A program made the position numbers and the translations under genes. A stretch of DNA of 12,812 nucleotides from an uncultured Alphaproteobacteria bacterium (GTDB taxonomy: Bacteria > Pseudomonadota > Alphaproteobacteria > RF32 > CAG-239): assembly GCA_944391355.1 (NCBI GenBank), contig CALXTG010000138.1, forward strand, positions 1-12,812. Direction: 5' to 3'. Positions within the stretch are counted from its first letter, which is position 1. Each line of letters begins with the position of its first letter. The notes below the pieces were generated by a model. It did no database searches, was not told the DNA's origin, and worked only from the letters and a program-made list of their open reading frames with translations. Positions 5,546-12,375 of the stretch are shown in pieces.

Positions 5546-6385
5546 ATGGACAATTTGATATTATTGAATGTATTGATTTTAGGTTCTATTGCTTTTATCG
5601 CCGCAATAGTTTTGTATTTTGTCTCGCAAAAATTCGCCGTCAGCGAAGATCCGAGAATAGATAAAACCGAAGCGCTTCTTCCCGGCGCCAATTGCGGAGC
5701 CTGCGGCAAAGCTGGTTGTCATGATTTTGCCGCGGCCTGTGTCAAAGCCGATGCCAAATCTTTCGCAAATTTATACTGTCCGGTCGGCGGAGCAGGGGTG
5801 ATGGAAAAAATTGCCGCGCTCTTGGGTTTTACCGCTGCAAAAAAAGAACCGACCGTCGCTGTTCTGCGCTGTCAGGGCACTTGCGAAAATGCACCTGAGA
5901 AAATCAATTACGTCGGTATCAAAAGCTGCCGCCTTGCCAACCGCACTTTTATCGGCCGCACCGGCTGCCCGACCGGCTGTCTGCGCTTTGGCGACTGTGT
6001 TTCGGTTTGTAAATTTGACGCGCTCCATATCGATGAAAAACTCGGTATCCCGGTAGTCGACGAAAGTAAATGCACCTCCTGCGGCGCCTGTGTCAATATG
6101 TGTCCGCGCCGCCTGTTTGAAATCCGCCCCAAAGGAGCGAACGGCAATCGGGTTTATGTCGCCTGCCGCAACACGCAGAAAGGAGCTGCCGCCCGCAAAA
6201 ACTGCAAAGCGGCTTGTATCGGCTGTATGAAATGCGCCAAGATCAACCCGGAAATCAAAGTTGAAAACAATCTGTCTTATATCCCGTCTTCCGTTTCCGC
6301 CGACGAATTCGGCGCCGAACTCGTTAAAAACTGTCCGACGGGAGCCATTGTTTGCACCAAATGTTCTGTTGAGGATAAAGAATGA
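5546..6385 (+). CDS. rnfB: Rnf complex ferredoxin-type subunit RnfB
   Basis: Iron-sulfur subunit of the Rnf complex and entry point for electrons from reduced ferredoxin. One N-terminal transmembrane helix (about 4-26) anchors a cytoplasmic part. A first cluster domain has C50-x2-C53-x4-C58 and C78 (GANCGACGKAGC ... YCPVGG). A second Cys-rich block (C109, C113, C128) leads into a dicluster ferredoxin module: C141, C145, C151, C155 then C176-x2-C179-x2-C182-x3-C186-P. A second ferredoxin module begins at C220/C224-x2-C227-x2-C230 but continues with N234-P instead of Cys-Pro. Its partner motif keeps only C263-P (residues 253, 256 and 259 are D, G, L), so it probably binds one cluster rather than two. 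The protein is 279 residues, the long form also seen in Bacteroidetes-type Rnf. The start is preceded by AGAG; the 3' end overlaps rnfC by 4 nt (ATGA). Confidence 0.95.
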   Translation: MDNLILLNVLILGSIAFIAAIVLYFVSQKFAVSEDPRIDKTEALLPGANCGACGKAGCHDFAAACVKADAKSFANLYCPVGGAGVMEKIAALLGFTAAKKEPTVAVLRCQGTCENAPEKINYVGIKSCRLANRTFIGRTGCPTGCLRFGDCVSVCKFDALHIDEKLGIPVVDESKCTSCGACVNMCPRRLFEIRPKGANGNRVYVACRNTQKGAAARKNCKAACIGCMKCAKINPEIKVENNLSYIPSSVSADEFGAELVKNCPTGAIVCTKCSVEDKE

Positions 6386-7704
6386 GTAGCAAAAAGACTT
6401 TCTCTATCGGCGGTATTCACCCCGACAAATTTAAAATCACCGCCGATTCTCCGGTTCGCGAAGCCGGACTTCCTGAATATGTTTATATTCCCGTCAAGCA
6501 GCATATCGGCGCTCCGGCCAAAATCCTGGTACAAAAAGGCGATAAAGTTAAAGTCGGCACGCTGCTTGCCGATGCCGACGGCATTGTCTCTGCCGACGTT
6601 CACTCTTCGGTTTCCGGAGAAGTCACCAAAGTTGAAGACATCGAAGGGGAGTTCGGCTGGCTGGAGACCATGATAACCGTCAAAGTCGAAGGAGATGAAT
6701 TCGAGCCCGCAATTGACCGCAGCTATGACGTAATAAAAGACATTCCCTACACTCCGGAAGAAATTGTGCAAATTATCCGCGAAGCCGGAATTGTCGGCAT
6801 GGGCGGCGCCGGTTATCCGACCCCGATTAAAGCAGCGGTTCCGCATGAAAAGAAACCCGACTATTTGATTTTAAACGGTATTGAGTGCGAACCTTTCCTG
6901 ACGGCAGACGACCGTCTGATGATTGAACGGGCCGAACAGATTATTGTCGGCGCCAAAATCATCAACAAAGTTTTGGGGATTCAAAACGCCATTATTGCCG
7001 TAGATGAAAATAAACCCGAAGCAATTGAAATTCTGACCAATATTTCCCGCCGTTATGTCGGGGTGAATGTTCAGGTTTGCGCGACCAAATATCCTCAGGG
7101 CGGTGAAAAACAGTTAATTCAGGCAATTACCGGCCGCGAAGTTCCGCCCGGAAAACTGCCGATAGACATCGGCTGCATCGTTCAGAATGTCGGAACCGTT
7201 TATGCCATTTATGAAGCAGTTATGAAACATAAACCTCTGTTTGAAAGAATTGTGACTGTCAGCGGCGATGCCTGCGCCCGTCCCGGCAATTATCTGGTCA
7301 GGGTAGGGACGCCGGCCTCTTTTCTGATTGAGCAATGCGGCGGAGTGTCGGAAGACGTCGACCAGGTTATCTTTGGCGGCCCGATGATGGGAACTTCCGC
7401 GGTAAACATTAACGCGCCGATTACCAAACTGACCTCGGGTATTCTTTTGTTAAGCCGCAGGATTACGGCACGCCCCGAAGAAGGCCCGTGTATCCGCTGC
7501 GGAAAATGCGTCGATGTCTGCCCGATGGGACTGAGGCCTTTCGCCATTGCTTCTTTTGTCCGAGACAACCTCTATGACGAACTAAAACCGCTGCGCGTTG
7601 CCGACTGTATCGAATGCGGTTCCTGCGCTTATACCTGTCCGGCAAAAATCCCGCTGCTTGATTATTGCAAACTGGGAAAATATGAATTGAAAAAATCTAA
7701 ATAA
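6382..7704 (+). CDS. rnfC: Rnf complex subunit RnfC (NADH-binding)
   Basis: Peripheral cytoplasmic subunit that carries FMN and two [4Fe-4S] clusters and exchanges electrons with NAD(H), homologous in its core to the 51-kDa subunit of complex I. The 440-residue order is: an N-terminal RnfC barrel-sandwich domain (about 1-105), the Gly-rich nucleotide-binding GIVGMGGAGYPTPIK (136-150), the FMN-site region NGIECEP (165-171), YPQGGEKQL (237-245), an SLBB-like segment about 285-340 ending FGGPMMG (331-337), and a C-terminal ferredoxin-like domain with C370-x2-C373-x2-C376-x3-C380-P and C409-x2-C412-x2-C415-x3-C419-P. All expected motifs are intact. It lacks the long Ala/Lys-rich C-terminal extension seen in gammaproteobacterial RnfC. 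GAGGA just before the ATG lies in the end of rnfB; the ATGA overlap implies coupling. rnfD follows after 12 nt. Confidence 0.97.
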   Translation: MSSKKTFSIGGIHPDKFKITADSPVREAGLPEYVYIPVKQHIGAPAKILVQKGDKVKVGTLLADADGIVSADVHSSVSGEVTKVEDIEGEFGWLETMITVKVEGDEFEPAIDRSYDVIKDIPYTPEEIVQIIREAGIVGMGGAGYPTPIKAAVPHEKKPDYLILNGIECEPFLTADDRLMIERAEQIIVGAKIINKVLGIQNAIIAVDENKPEAIEILTNISRRYVGVNVQVCATKYPQGGEKQLIQAITGREVPPGKLPIDIGCIVQNVGTVYAIYEAVMKHKPLFERIVTVSGDACARPGNYLVRVGTPASFLIEQCGGVSEDVDQVIFGGPMMGTSAVNINAPITKLTSGILLLSRRITARPEEGPCIRCGKCVDVCPMGLRPFAIASFVRDNLYDELKPLRVADCIECGSCAYTCPAKIPLLDYCKLGKYELKKSK

Positions 7705-7716
7705 GGTGACGACTTA

Positions 7717-8718
7717 ATGTTTACGATTTCTACCGCTCCCCATATGAGCTCGCCCGTTACGACGCAGACAATCATGCGCGACGTAATCATTGCCCTGCTG
7801 CCGGCCGCACTGGCTGCCGGGCTGATTTTCGGCATCGGCGCCGTCAAGGTAATGCTGACTGCTGTCGCCGGCTGCGTTCTGTTTGAATACCTGATCTCGC
7901 GCTATCTGCTGCATAAAGGGAATACGACGGTCGATAACTCAGCCGTCATTACCGGTCTGCTTCTGGCCTTTAACTTGCCGAGCAGCATGCCGGTCTGGAT
8001 GATTTTGACCGGTTGTTTCATGGCAATCGGCGTTGCCAAAATGGCTTTTGGCGGCTTGGGAAAAAACCTTTTCAACCCGGCTCTGGTCGGCCGTGTTTTT
8101 CTGTTTATCTCTTTTCCGGTACAGATGACGCACTGGCCCAGACCGTCATGGGGAGATTTCTTAAATACCGATGTCCAAACCGGAGCCACCGCTCTGGGGA
8201 TTCTCAAACACCTGGATGTCCAAAGTTCGGCGACCGCGCTGTCCGATCAAAGTTCGGCTCTCTCGGAACTGCCGACTTATCAGGAAATGTTCCTCGGTTA
8301 TATGGGCGGCAGCCTCGGAGAAGTTTCGGCTCTGGCTTTGTTGTTGGGACTGGCTTATATGCTGTATCGCCGGGTTATCAGCTGGCATATCCCTTTCTAT
8401 TATCTGGCAACCGTATTCGTTTTCACCTGTATTCTCTGGCTCTACACCGGCAATATCAAATATGACCCGTTATCTCATTTACTTTCCGGCGGCCTGATAC
8501 TCGGTGCTGTCTTTATGGCCACCGACTATGTAACCTCGCCGTTGTCAACCGGAGGCAAAATATTTTTTGCCGTTTGCTGCGGGCTGCTGACGGTCATCAT
8601 CCGCCTTTATGGCTCCTATCCCGAAGGCGTTTCTTTTGCCATTTTGATTATGAACGCGTTTGTTCCGCTGATTGACCGGCACTTCATACCGCGAATTTAC
8701 GGAACGGGGAGACACTGA
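7717..8718 (+). CDS. rnfD: Rnf complex flavoprotein membrane subunit RnfD
   Basis: Polytopic inner-membrane subunit, related to NqrB, that carries a covalent FMN and takes part in ion translocation coupled to electron transfer. The 333-residue protein has about nine to ten hydrophobic helices. Conserved elements include LLLAFNLPSSMPVW (81-94), FGGLGKNLFNPALVGRVFL (111-129), ATDYVTSP (268-275) and GSYPEGVSFAILIMN (299-313). The flavinylation motif is T155-G-A-T158 within DVQTGATAL; T158 is the expected attachment site for the FMN placed by ApbE. Fifteen residues later a near copy, DVQSSATAL (167-175), lacks the Gly, and a shorter echo, DQSSAL, starts at 177. AAGGTGA about 8 nt before the ATG acts as ribosome binding site. 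One base separates its stop from the rnfG start. Confidence 0.96.
   Translation: MFTISTAPHMSSPVTTQTIMRDVIIALLPAALAAGLIFGIGAVKVMLTAVAGCVLFEYLISRYLLHKGNTTVDNSAVITGLLLAFNLPSSMPVWMILTGCFMAIGVAKMAFGGLGKNLFNPALVGRVFLFISFPVQMTHWPRPSWGDFLNTDVQTGATALGILKHLDVQSSATALSDQSSALSELPTYQEMFLGYMGGSLGEVSALALLLGLAYMLYRRVISWHIPFYYLATVFVFTCILWLYTGNIKYDPLSHLLSGGLILGAVFMATDYVTSPLSTGGKIFFAVCCGLLTVIIRLYGSYPEGVSFAILIMNAFVPLIDRHFIPRIYGTGRH
8170..8241 (+). repeat. Imperfect repeat of the flavinylation-motif segment within rnfD
   Basis: The nine codons at 8170-8196 (DVQTGATAL) recur at 8215-8241 as DVQSSATAL, with a 45-nt period. Both begin with the same ten bases, GATGTCCAAA or nearly so, and end ACCGC-CTG-like. The upstream copy is the genuine T-G-A-T motif. 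Confidence 0.5.
8706..8711 (+). promoter_or_regulatory. Ribosome binding site deciding the rnfG start
   Basis: GGGGAG lies 8 nt before the ATG at 8720. This favours that start over an upstream in-frame ATG at 8672, which would overlap rnfD by 47 nt and add a 16-residue polar leader ahead of the membrane anchor. Confidence 0.7.
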
Positions 8719-8719
8719 G

Positions 8720-9322
8720 ATGTTAAAAAAGAGTAACGCCAAAAACTTTTTATCTTCTTTGGGAGGAATGATTACGGTTCTGACTTTGGTTGCGATAATT
8801 TCGGCAATCGTTCTCGGCGTGGCCTATCAGGTTACCAAGGAACCGATAGAAAAAGCTAAAAATGCCCGCGAACTTGCCGCAATTCAAGAGGTTTTGCCCG
8901 GCGAATTTGACAATAATCCCTTTGAAGACCGAATTATCCGAACTCAGCCCGGCAACCGCAACACGATTGAAATCTATCCCGGACGACAGGGGAGCGATGT
9001 CAAAGGCATCGCCGTCAAAAGCTATTCCGACAAAGCTTTCGGCGGAAGACTGGAGCTGATTGTCGGCTTTTTCCTAGACGGCACGATTAACGGCTTCAAG
9101 ATTATTGAACAAAAAGAAACCCCCGGTCTCGGCACCAAAATCAGCGAAGAAAAGTTTTCCGGCCAGTTCAAAGGATTTGATCCGTCCCGCGGTGTCTTCA
9201 AAGTACGTCAGGACGGCGGAGAAATTGACGCCGTAACTGCGGCGACTATAAGCTCCCGGGCGGTTATCGACGCCATTGACCGGGCGCACAAAGCTTATCT
9301 TAAATTAAATGCAGGTAAATAA
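8720..9322 (+). CDS. rnfG: Rnf complex flavoprotein subunit RnfG
   Basis: Membrane-anchored periplasmic subunit with an FMN-binding domain (NqrC-like). The 200-residue protein has one N-terminal helix (about 16-37) followed by the conserved QVTKEPIEKAK, then the flavin domain with GGRLELIVGF (108-117), QKETPGLGTKI (131-141) and the flavinylation segment D170-A-V-T173-A-A-T176-I-S-S. T176 is the expected attachment site for FMN transferred by ApbE. The usual Gly of the S/T-G-A-T motif is Ala here, giving TAAT. I start at the ATG at 8720, one base after the rnfD stop and 8 nt after GGGGAG. rnfE begins 2 nt after its stop. Confidence 0.95.
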   Translation: MLKKSNAKNFLSSLGGMITVLTLVAIISAIVLGVAYQVTKEPIEKAKNARELAAIQEVLPGEFDNNPFEDRIIRTQPGNRNTIEIYPGRQGSDVKGIAVKSYSDKAFGGRLELIVGFFLDGTINGFKIIEQKETPGLGTKISEEKFSGQFKGFDPSRGVFKVRQDGGEIDAVTAATISSRAVIDAIDRAHKAYLKLNAGK

Positions 9323-9324
9323 TC

Positions 9325-9927
9325 ATGGATAAAACAAGCTTTCAAAATCTGACGCGCGGACTGATTAAAGAAAACCCGACTTTCGTCATGCTTCTGGGCA
9401 TGTGCCCGACCTTAGGCGTCACCACTTCGGCAATAAACGGGCTGGGCATGGGAATTGCCACCCTATTCGTACTGATTCTTTCCAATATGGCAATTGCCGC
9501 CGTCAAAAATTTTATCCCCGACAAAGTGCGGATTCCCTGTTTCATCGTCATTATCGCCACATTTGTTACCGTCGTTGAGCTGGTTATGTCAGCTTATCTG
9601 CCCGGTCTTTACGCCGCTTTGGGAATTTTCATCCCCTTAATTGTCGTCAACTGCATTATTTTAGGCCGTGCCGAAGCCTTCGCTTCCAAAAACACGGTTT
9701 TTCAGTCTTTCCTTGATGCTGTCGGCATGGGGGCAGGGTTTACCTTAAGCCTGACCACACTGGGTCTGGTTCGTGAAATTCTCGGCGCCGGTTCGGCTTT
9801 CGGCTGGAATTTTGCCGGCAGCGACGCAAACACCATGTTACTGTTCATCATGCCGCCGGGCGCATTCCTGGCTCTGGCCGGCCTGATTATCCTGTTTAAC
9901 AAGTTTATCAAACGGAGTGCCGACTGA
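9325..9927 (+). CDS. rnfE: Rnf complex membrane subunit RnfE
   Basis: Six-helix inner-membrane subunit, homologous to NqrD. It pairs with RnfA in an inverted-topology dimer that holds a membrane-buried [2Fe-2S] cluster between them. The two expected ligand cysteines are present: C27 in MCPTLGVTT and C110 in VVNCIILGRAEAFA. The 200-residue length is normal for the family. REILGAGSAFG (147-157) and MPPGAFLALAGLI near the C-terminus are family features. AGG about 10 nt upstream is a weak ribosome binding site, and translation may depend on rnfG, whose stop is 2 nt away. Its stop overlaps the rnfA start by 1 nt (TGATG). Confidence 0.96.
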   Translation: MDKTSFQNLTRGLIKENPTFVMLLGMCPTLGVTTSAINGLGMGIATLFVLILSNMAIAAVKNFIPDKVRIPCFIVIIATFVTVVELVMSAYLPGLYAALGIFIPLIVVNCIILGRAEAFASKNTVFQSFLDAVGMGAGFTLSLTTLGLVREILGAGSAFGWNFAGSDANTMLLFIMPPGAFLALAGLIILFNKFIKRSAD

Positions 9928-10508
9928 TGACTTCTTATATTATGATTTTTATTACCGCCATCTTCGTCAATAATATTGTTTTATCGCAGTTTTTGGGAAT
10001 CTGCCCGTTTCTCGGCGTTTCAAAAAAAATCTCCACTTCTGCCGGCATGGGCGGCGCGGTTATGTTCGTCATGACTTTATCGACCATAGTCACTTATCTG
10101 ATTTATAATCTGCTTCTGCTGCCCAATGATTTAACTTTCATGACAACAATCGTTTTCATTCTGGTGATTGCTTCCTTGGTGCAGATGGTTGAAATCATGC
10201 TGAAAAAACTTTCGCCGGTGTTGTATCAGGCTTTGGGAATCTTCTTACCGCTGATTACCACCAATTGCGCGGTTCTGGGTATTGCCATTCTGAGCATACA
10301 AAAAGATTTTACATTATTGCAGGCAGTTTGCTTTACTTTGGCAAATGCCATGGGCTTCACGCTGGCAATTATCATCTTTGCCGGGCTGCGCGAAAGGCTG
10401 GCCCGCACTAAAGTCCCTGCTGCATTGCAGGGAACCCCGATTGCCCTGATTACGGCCGGGCTGCTGGCAATGGCATTTATGGGCTTCGCCGGTATCGGCA
10501 CCCATTAA
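9927..10508 (+). CDS. rnfA: Rnf complex membrane subunit RnfA
   Basis: Six-helix inner-membrane subunit, homologous to NqrE and partner of RnfE in coordinating the intramembrane [2Fe-2S] cluster that links cytoplasmic and periplasmic electron carriers. C26 in GICPFLGVS and C114 in TTNCAVLG are the two expected ligands. The 193-residue length and motifs such as FVNNIVLSQFLG (13-24) and LRERLARTKVPAALQGTPI are typical. GGAG precedes the start. It is the last gene of the cluster: a terminator follows 5 nt after its stop. Having rnfA last defines the B-C-D-G-E-A order. Confidence 0.96.
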   Translation: MTSYIMIFITAIFVNNIVLSQFLGICPFLGVSKKISTSAGMGGAVMFVMTLSTIVTYLIYNLLLLPNDLTFMTTIVFILVIASLVQMVEIMLKKLSPVLYQALGIFLPLITTNCAVLGIAILSIQKDFTLLQAVCFTLANAMGFTLAIIIFAGLRERLARTKVPAALQGTPIALITAGLLAMAFMGFAGIGTH

Positions 10509-10512
10509 ACAT

Positions 10513-10540
10513 AAGCCCCGAAATATCGGGGCTTGTTTTT
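10513..10540 (+). terminator. Intrinsic terminator of the rnf cluster
   Basis: AAGCCCCGA (10513-10521) pairs with TCGGGGCTT (10526-10534) around a 4-nt loop, followed by G and a T run that overlaps the stop codon of the convergent uracil-DNA glycosylase gene. The opposite strand has only a weak T tract, so it acts mainly for the plus strand. Confidence 0.9.
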
Positions 10541-11175
10541 TATAACAATGTCTTTATTTTTCGGATAACCTCGTCAAACATTTCATACGTCAATACCCCG
10601 GTATTAATGTTATAACGTGAGGTATGATAGGAATTAATCATTAAAATTCCGTGCTTATCAAGTTTATGAACTGCTCCGTGAGCAAACTTAAAGGCAGCCT
10701 TCCGGTAACCGAGCACGCCTAAAACCGCATTATGCGCGACACTGCCGAGTGTCAGAATAATTTTTAAATTCGGCATTGACCGCATTTCTTCAATTAAATA
10801 AGCCCCGCAGTTTTTAACTTCTTCACCGGTCACCTTATTTTGCGGCGGCACACAGCGCACCGAATTGGTAATGCGCACATTTCGAAGTTCAAAACCGTCG
10901 TCGGCTCTTTTTCCGTAATTTCCTTCGGCTAGCCCGTGTGTTTTCAGCACCGGATAAAGAACATCGCCGGCATAATCATTGGTAAAAGGCCGCCCGGTCT
11001 GATTCGCTCCGTTCAAACCCGGAGCCAGCCCGACAATCAGCACCTGAGCCGACAAATCGCCGAAAGATCTGACCGGTCCGTTATAATAAGACGGATACTT
11101 AGCGATATTTTCCTGACGAAAATCAATCAGACGGGCACATTTATGACAATCCTTCCCCGGACACTGAAAACTCAT
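10540..11175 (-). CDS. Uracil-DNA glycosylase, family 5 (UDGb) type
   Basis: Cytoplasmic DNA-repair enzyme that removes uracil (and in some members hypoxanthine or other deaminated bases) from DNA. The 211-residue protein has four Cys placed as in family 4/5 iron-sulfur glycosylases: C10-x2-C13 near the N-terminus, then C108-x14-C123. Motif 1 is GLAPGLNGANQTGRPF (49-64), with the family 5 GxNGAN-TGRPFT form. ITNSVRCVPPQNK follows at 102-114, and motif 2 is SYHTSRYNINTG (182-193), where the position after His is Thr rather than the Pro common in the superfamily. The start at 11175 is preceded by AGGAAAGG at a normal distance. It is convergent with rnfA, with the stop inside the terminator tract, and divergent from the outer-membrane protein gene. 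It appears monocistronic. Confidence 0.92.
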   Translation of the reverse strand: MSFQCPGKDCHKCARLIDFRQENIAKYPSYYNGPVRSFGDLSAQVLIVGLAPGLNGANQTGRPFTNDYAGDVLYPVLKTHGLAEGNYGKRADDGFELRNVRITNSVRCVPPQNKVTGEEVKNCGAYLIEEMRSMPNLKIILTLGSVAHNAVLGVLGYRKAAFKFAHGAVHKLDKHGILMINSYHTSRYNINTGVLTYEMFDEVIRKIKTLL

Positions 11176-11326
11176 TGAAACAGCCTTTCCTAAAAAAATT
11201 TACATTTTTAAAACAAAATATCATATTTTTTTTATCTTACACTCTTTAAATCACTTTTTTAATAATTATCTCCTGTTCTGCAAAAGATAGTTTAACCACA
11301 CTAAAACATAACATGGAGTTAATAAA
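11176..11326. other. AT-rich divergent intergenic region
   Basis: 151 nt between the divergent uracil-DNA glycosylase and outer-membrane protein genes. It is rich in A and T runs and must contain the promoters for both. I see no hexamer pair good enough to name. GGAG at 11314-11317 is the ribosome binding site for the outer-membrane protein. Confidence 0.4.
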
Positions 11327-11899
11327 ATGAAGAAAACATTACTTTTAGCCGGTGTTGCCTGTGTATTTGCTATGAATGCAAATGCTGCCGAATTTATGAA
11401 TTATACCGTAAATCCTTACATCGGTTTGGATTATGTCTATTCTGATGCCAACATCAAAAAAGAATATAAAGTAAAGAAAGATTACAATTCCGGAGCTGTA
11501 AATATCGGTACAATGCTCAGCGATTATGCCAGTATTGAAGCTTTCTTCCAGCAGTCCGGAGAAAGAACCAGCAAAGTCAGCGGCGTAGAAAAATATAAAT
11601 CAAAATTCTATGCTTACGGTCTTGATGCTTACGGTTATCTGCCGATCGGCTGCGACGGCTTTAACCTCTTGGGTTCGGTCGGTATCGCCAACTATAACAT
11701 GGAAGTTAAAGATAAAAGCGCGATCAGACACAACAGCAAATACGACAAAGACAGAACCGGTTACCGTATCGGTCTCGGTGCTCAGTATGACTTCAATGAA
11801 CACTTTGCTGCCCGTGTTATGGCCAGATACTCCTACGTCGGTGCCAAAGCTATGAAAGATCTTAAAGAGCTGACCGCCGGTGTAAGATACACTTTCTAA
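11327..11899 (+). CDS. Small outer-membrane beta-barrel protein (porin/OmpA-barrel type)
   Basis: A 190-residue secreted protein. The signal peptide is clear: MKKTLLLAGVACVFAMNANA with cleavage before AEF. The mature part of about 170 residues has alternating amphipathic beta strands rich in Tyr, Gly and Asp (for example NPYIGLDYVYSDA, ASIEAFFQQSG, GYRIGLGAQYDF, AARVMARYSYVG) and ends in GVRYTF; a C-terminal Phe is the signature for insertion by the BAM complex. Size and strand count fit an eight-stranded barrel of the OmpA/Opa-like superfamily. Lys/Asp-rich segments lie between strands and are probably surface loops. Function cannot be stated; such proteins are often abundant, adhesive or structural. 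The gene has a good ribosome binding site and its own terminator, so it is probably a single-gene unit. Confidence 0.82.
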   Translation: MKKTLLLAGVACVFAMNANAAEFMNYTVNPYIGLDYVYSDANIKKEYKVKKDYNSGAVNIGTMLSDYASIEAFFQQSGERTSKVSGVEKYKSKFYAYGLDAYGYLPIGCDGFNLLGSVGIANYNMEVKDKSAIRHNSKYDKDRTGYRIGLGAQYDFNEHFAARVMARYSYVGAKAMKDLKELTAGVRYTF

Positions 11900-11915
11900 T
11901 CTCAACTCTGATACT

Positions 11916-11947
11916 AAAAAAACCGCCTTGCATAAGGCGGTTTTTTT
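11916..11947 (+). terminator. Intrinsic terminator of the outer-membrane protein gene
   Basis: A seven-A run plus CCGCCTT (11923-11929) pairs with AAGGCGG (11934-11940) and a seven-T run, with GCAT as loop. It is a very strong terminator and symmetrical enough to work on either strand. Confidence 0.92.
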
Positions 11948-12006
11948 ATTGCAAGTTTTTCCCCGTCATGTTAGCTTAGCCGCAAATGACTTTTTAAGGA
12001 AAAAAC

Positions 12007-12348
12007 ATGAAAAAACAACATTATTTATACATCCTTGCCGCCGCAATTATTATCATTGCCGTCGGCTATATGATGAACATCCATTTTATCAAAATGTTCT
12101 CCCGCAAAACCCTGCAAATGATGCAGAGCGCTTATGTCTGTATTCCGGCCGCCGTCTGCGCCTTTATTTTCCTGAATAATAAGCATTATTGGCTGTTAAA
12201 CAGCGGCGCGGCTCTCATTGCATCGTTAATCATTCAGTACGGCGTCATCGGCGCCGGGGCAGGGGCGGTAACGATTCTCAGCCGGGCATTGGCTTTTCTG
12301 GTAATTGTTTATCTCTTAAACTTGGTAAAAGTCATACTGAATAAATAA
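12007..12348 (+). CDS. Hypothetical four-helix inner-membrane protein
   Basis: A 113-residue protein I do not recognise. Hydrophobic segments at about 6-23, 42-57, 63-84 and 89-110 give four probable membrane helices with short, basic connecting loops (KMFSRK, NNKHYW). There are two Cys (C45, C51) in helix two but no catalytic motif. The second helix preceded by MMQSAY and the Gly/Ala-rich GAGAGAV before helix four are the only striking stretches. AAGGA six bases before the ATG strongly supports this start. The terminator at 11916-11947 isolates it from the outer-membrane gene, so it needs its own promoter in the 59 nt between; I could not identify one. It is convergent with flagellin, 27 nt apart. 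Base composition resembles its neighbours. Confidence 0.75.
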   Translation: MKKQHYLYILAAAIIIIAVGYMMNIHFIKMFSRKTLQMMQSAYVCIPAAVCAFIFLNNKHYWLLNSGAALIASLIIQYGVIGAGAGAVTILSRALAFLVIVYLLNLVKVILNK

Positions 12349-12375
12349 AACGACAGATTTTTACAGTTGTCTTAA

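Noticed and set aside
6277..6846. 189-codon minus-strand open frame
   Set aside because: It is antisense to the end of rnfB and start of rnfC, both with clear motifs.
8013..8465. 150-codon open frame on the plus strand within rnfD
   Set aside because: An out-of-frame shadow of rnfD; no recognisable protein features.
8672..8719. N-terminal extension of RnfG to the ATG at 8672
   Set aside because: It would overlap the conserved end of RnfD by 47 nt and precede the membrane anchor with a polar leader. The ATG at 8720 has GGGGAG at ideal spacing.
11176..11326. Named promoter for the outer-membrane protein gene
   Set aside because: Several hexamer pairs can be forced in this AT-rich stretch (for example CTTACA near 11236 with AATAAT near 11261), but spacing or match is poor in each.
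12349..12375. Terminator for flagellin
   Set aside because: Only a 4-5 bp hairpin with a poor T tract can be drawn, so I did not call it.
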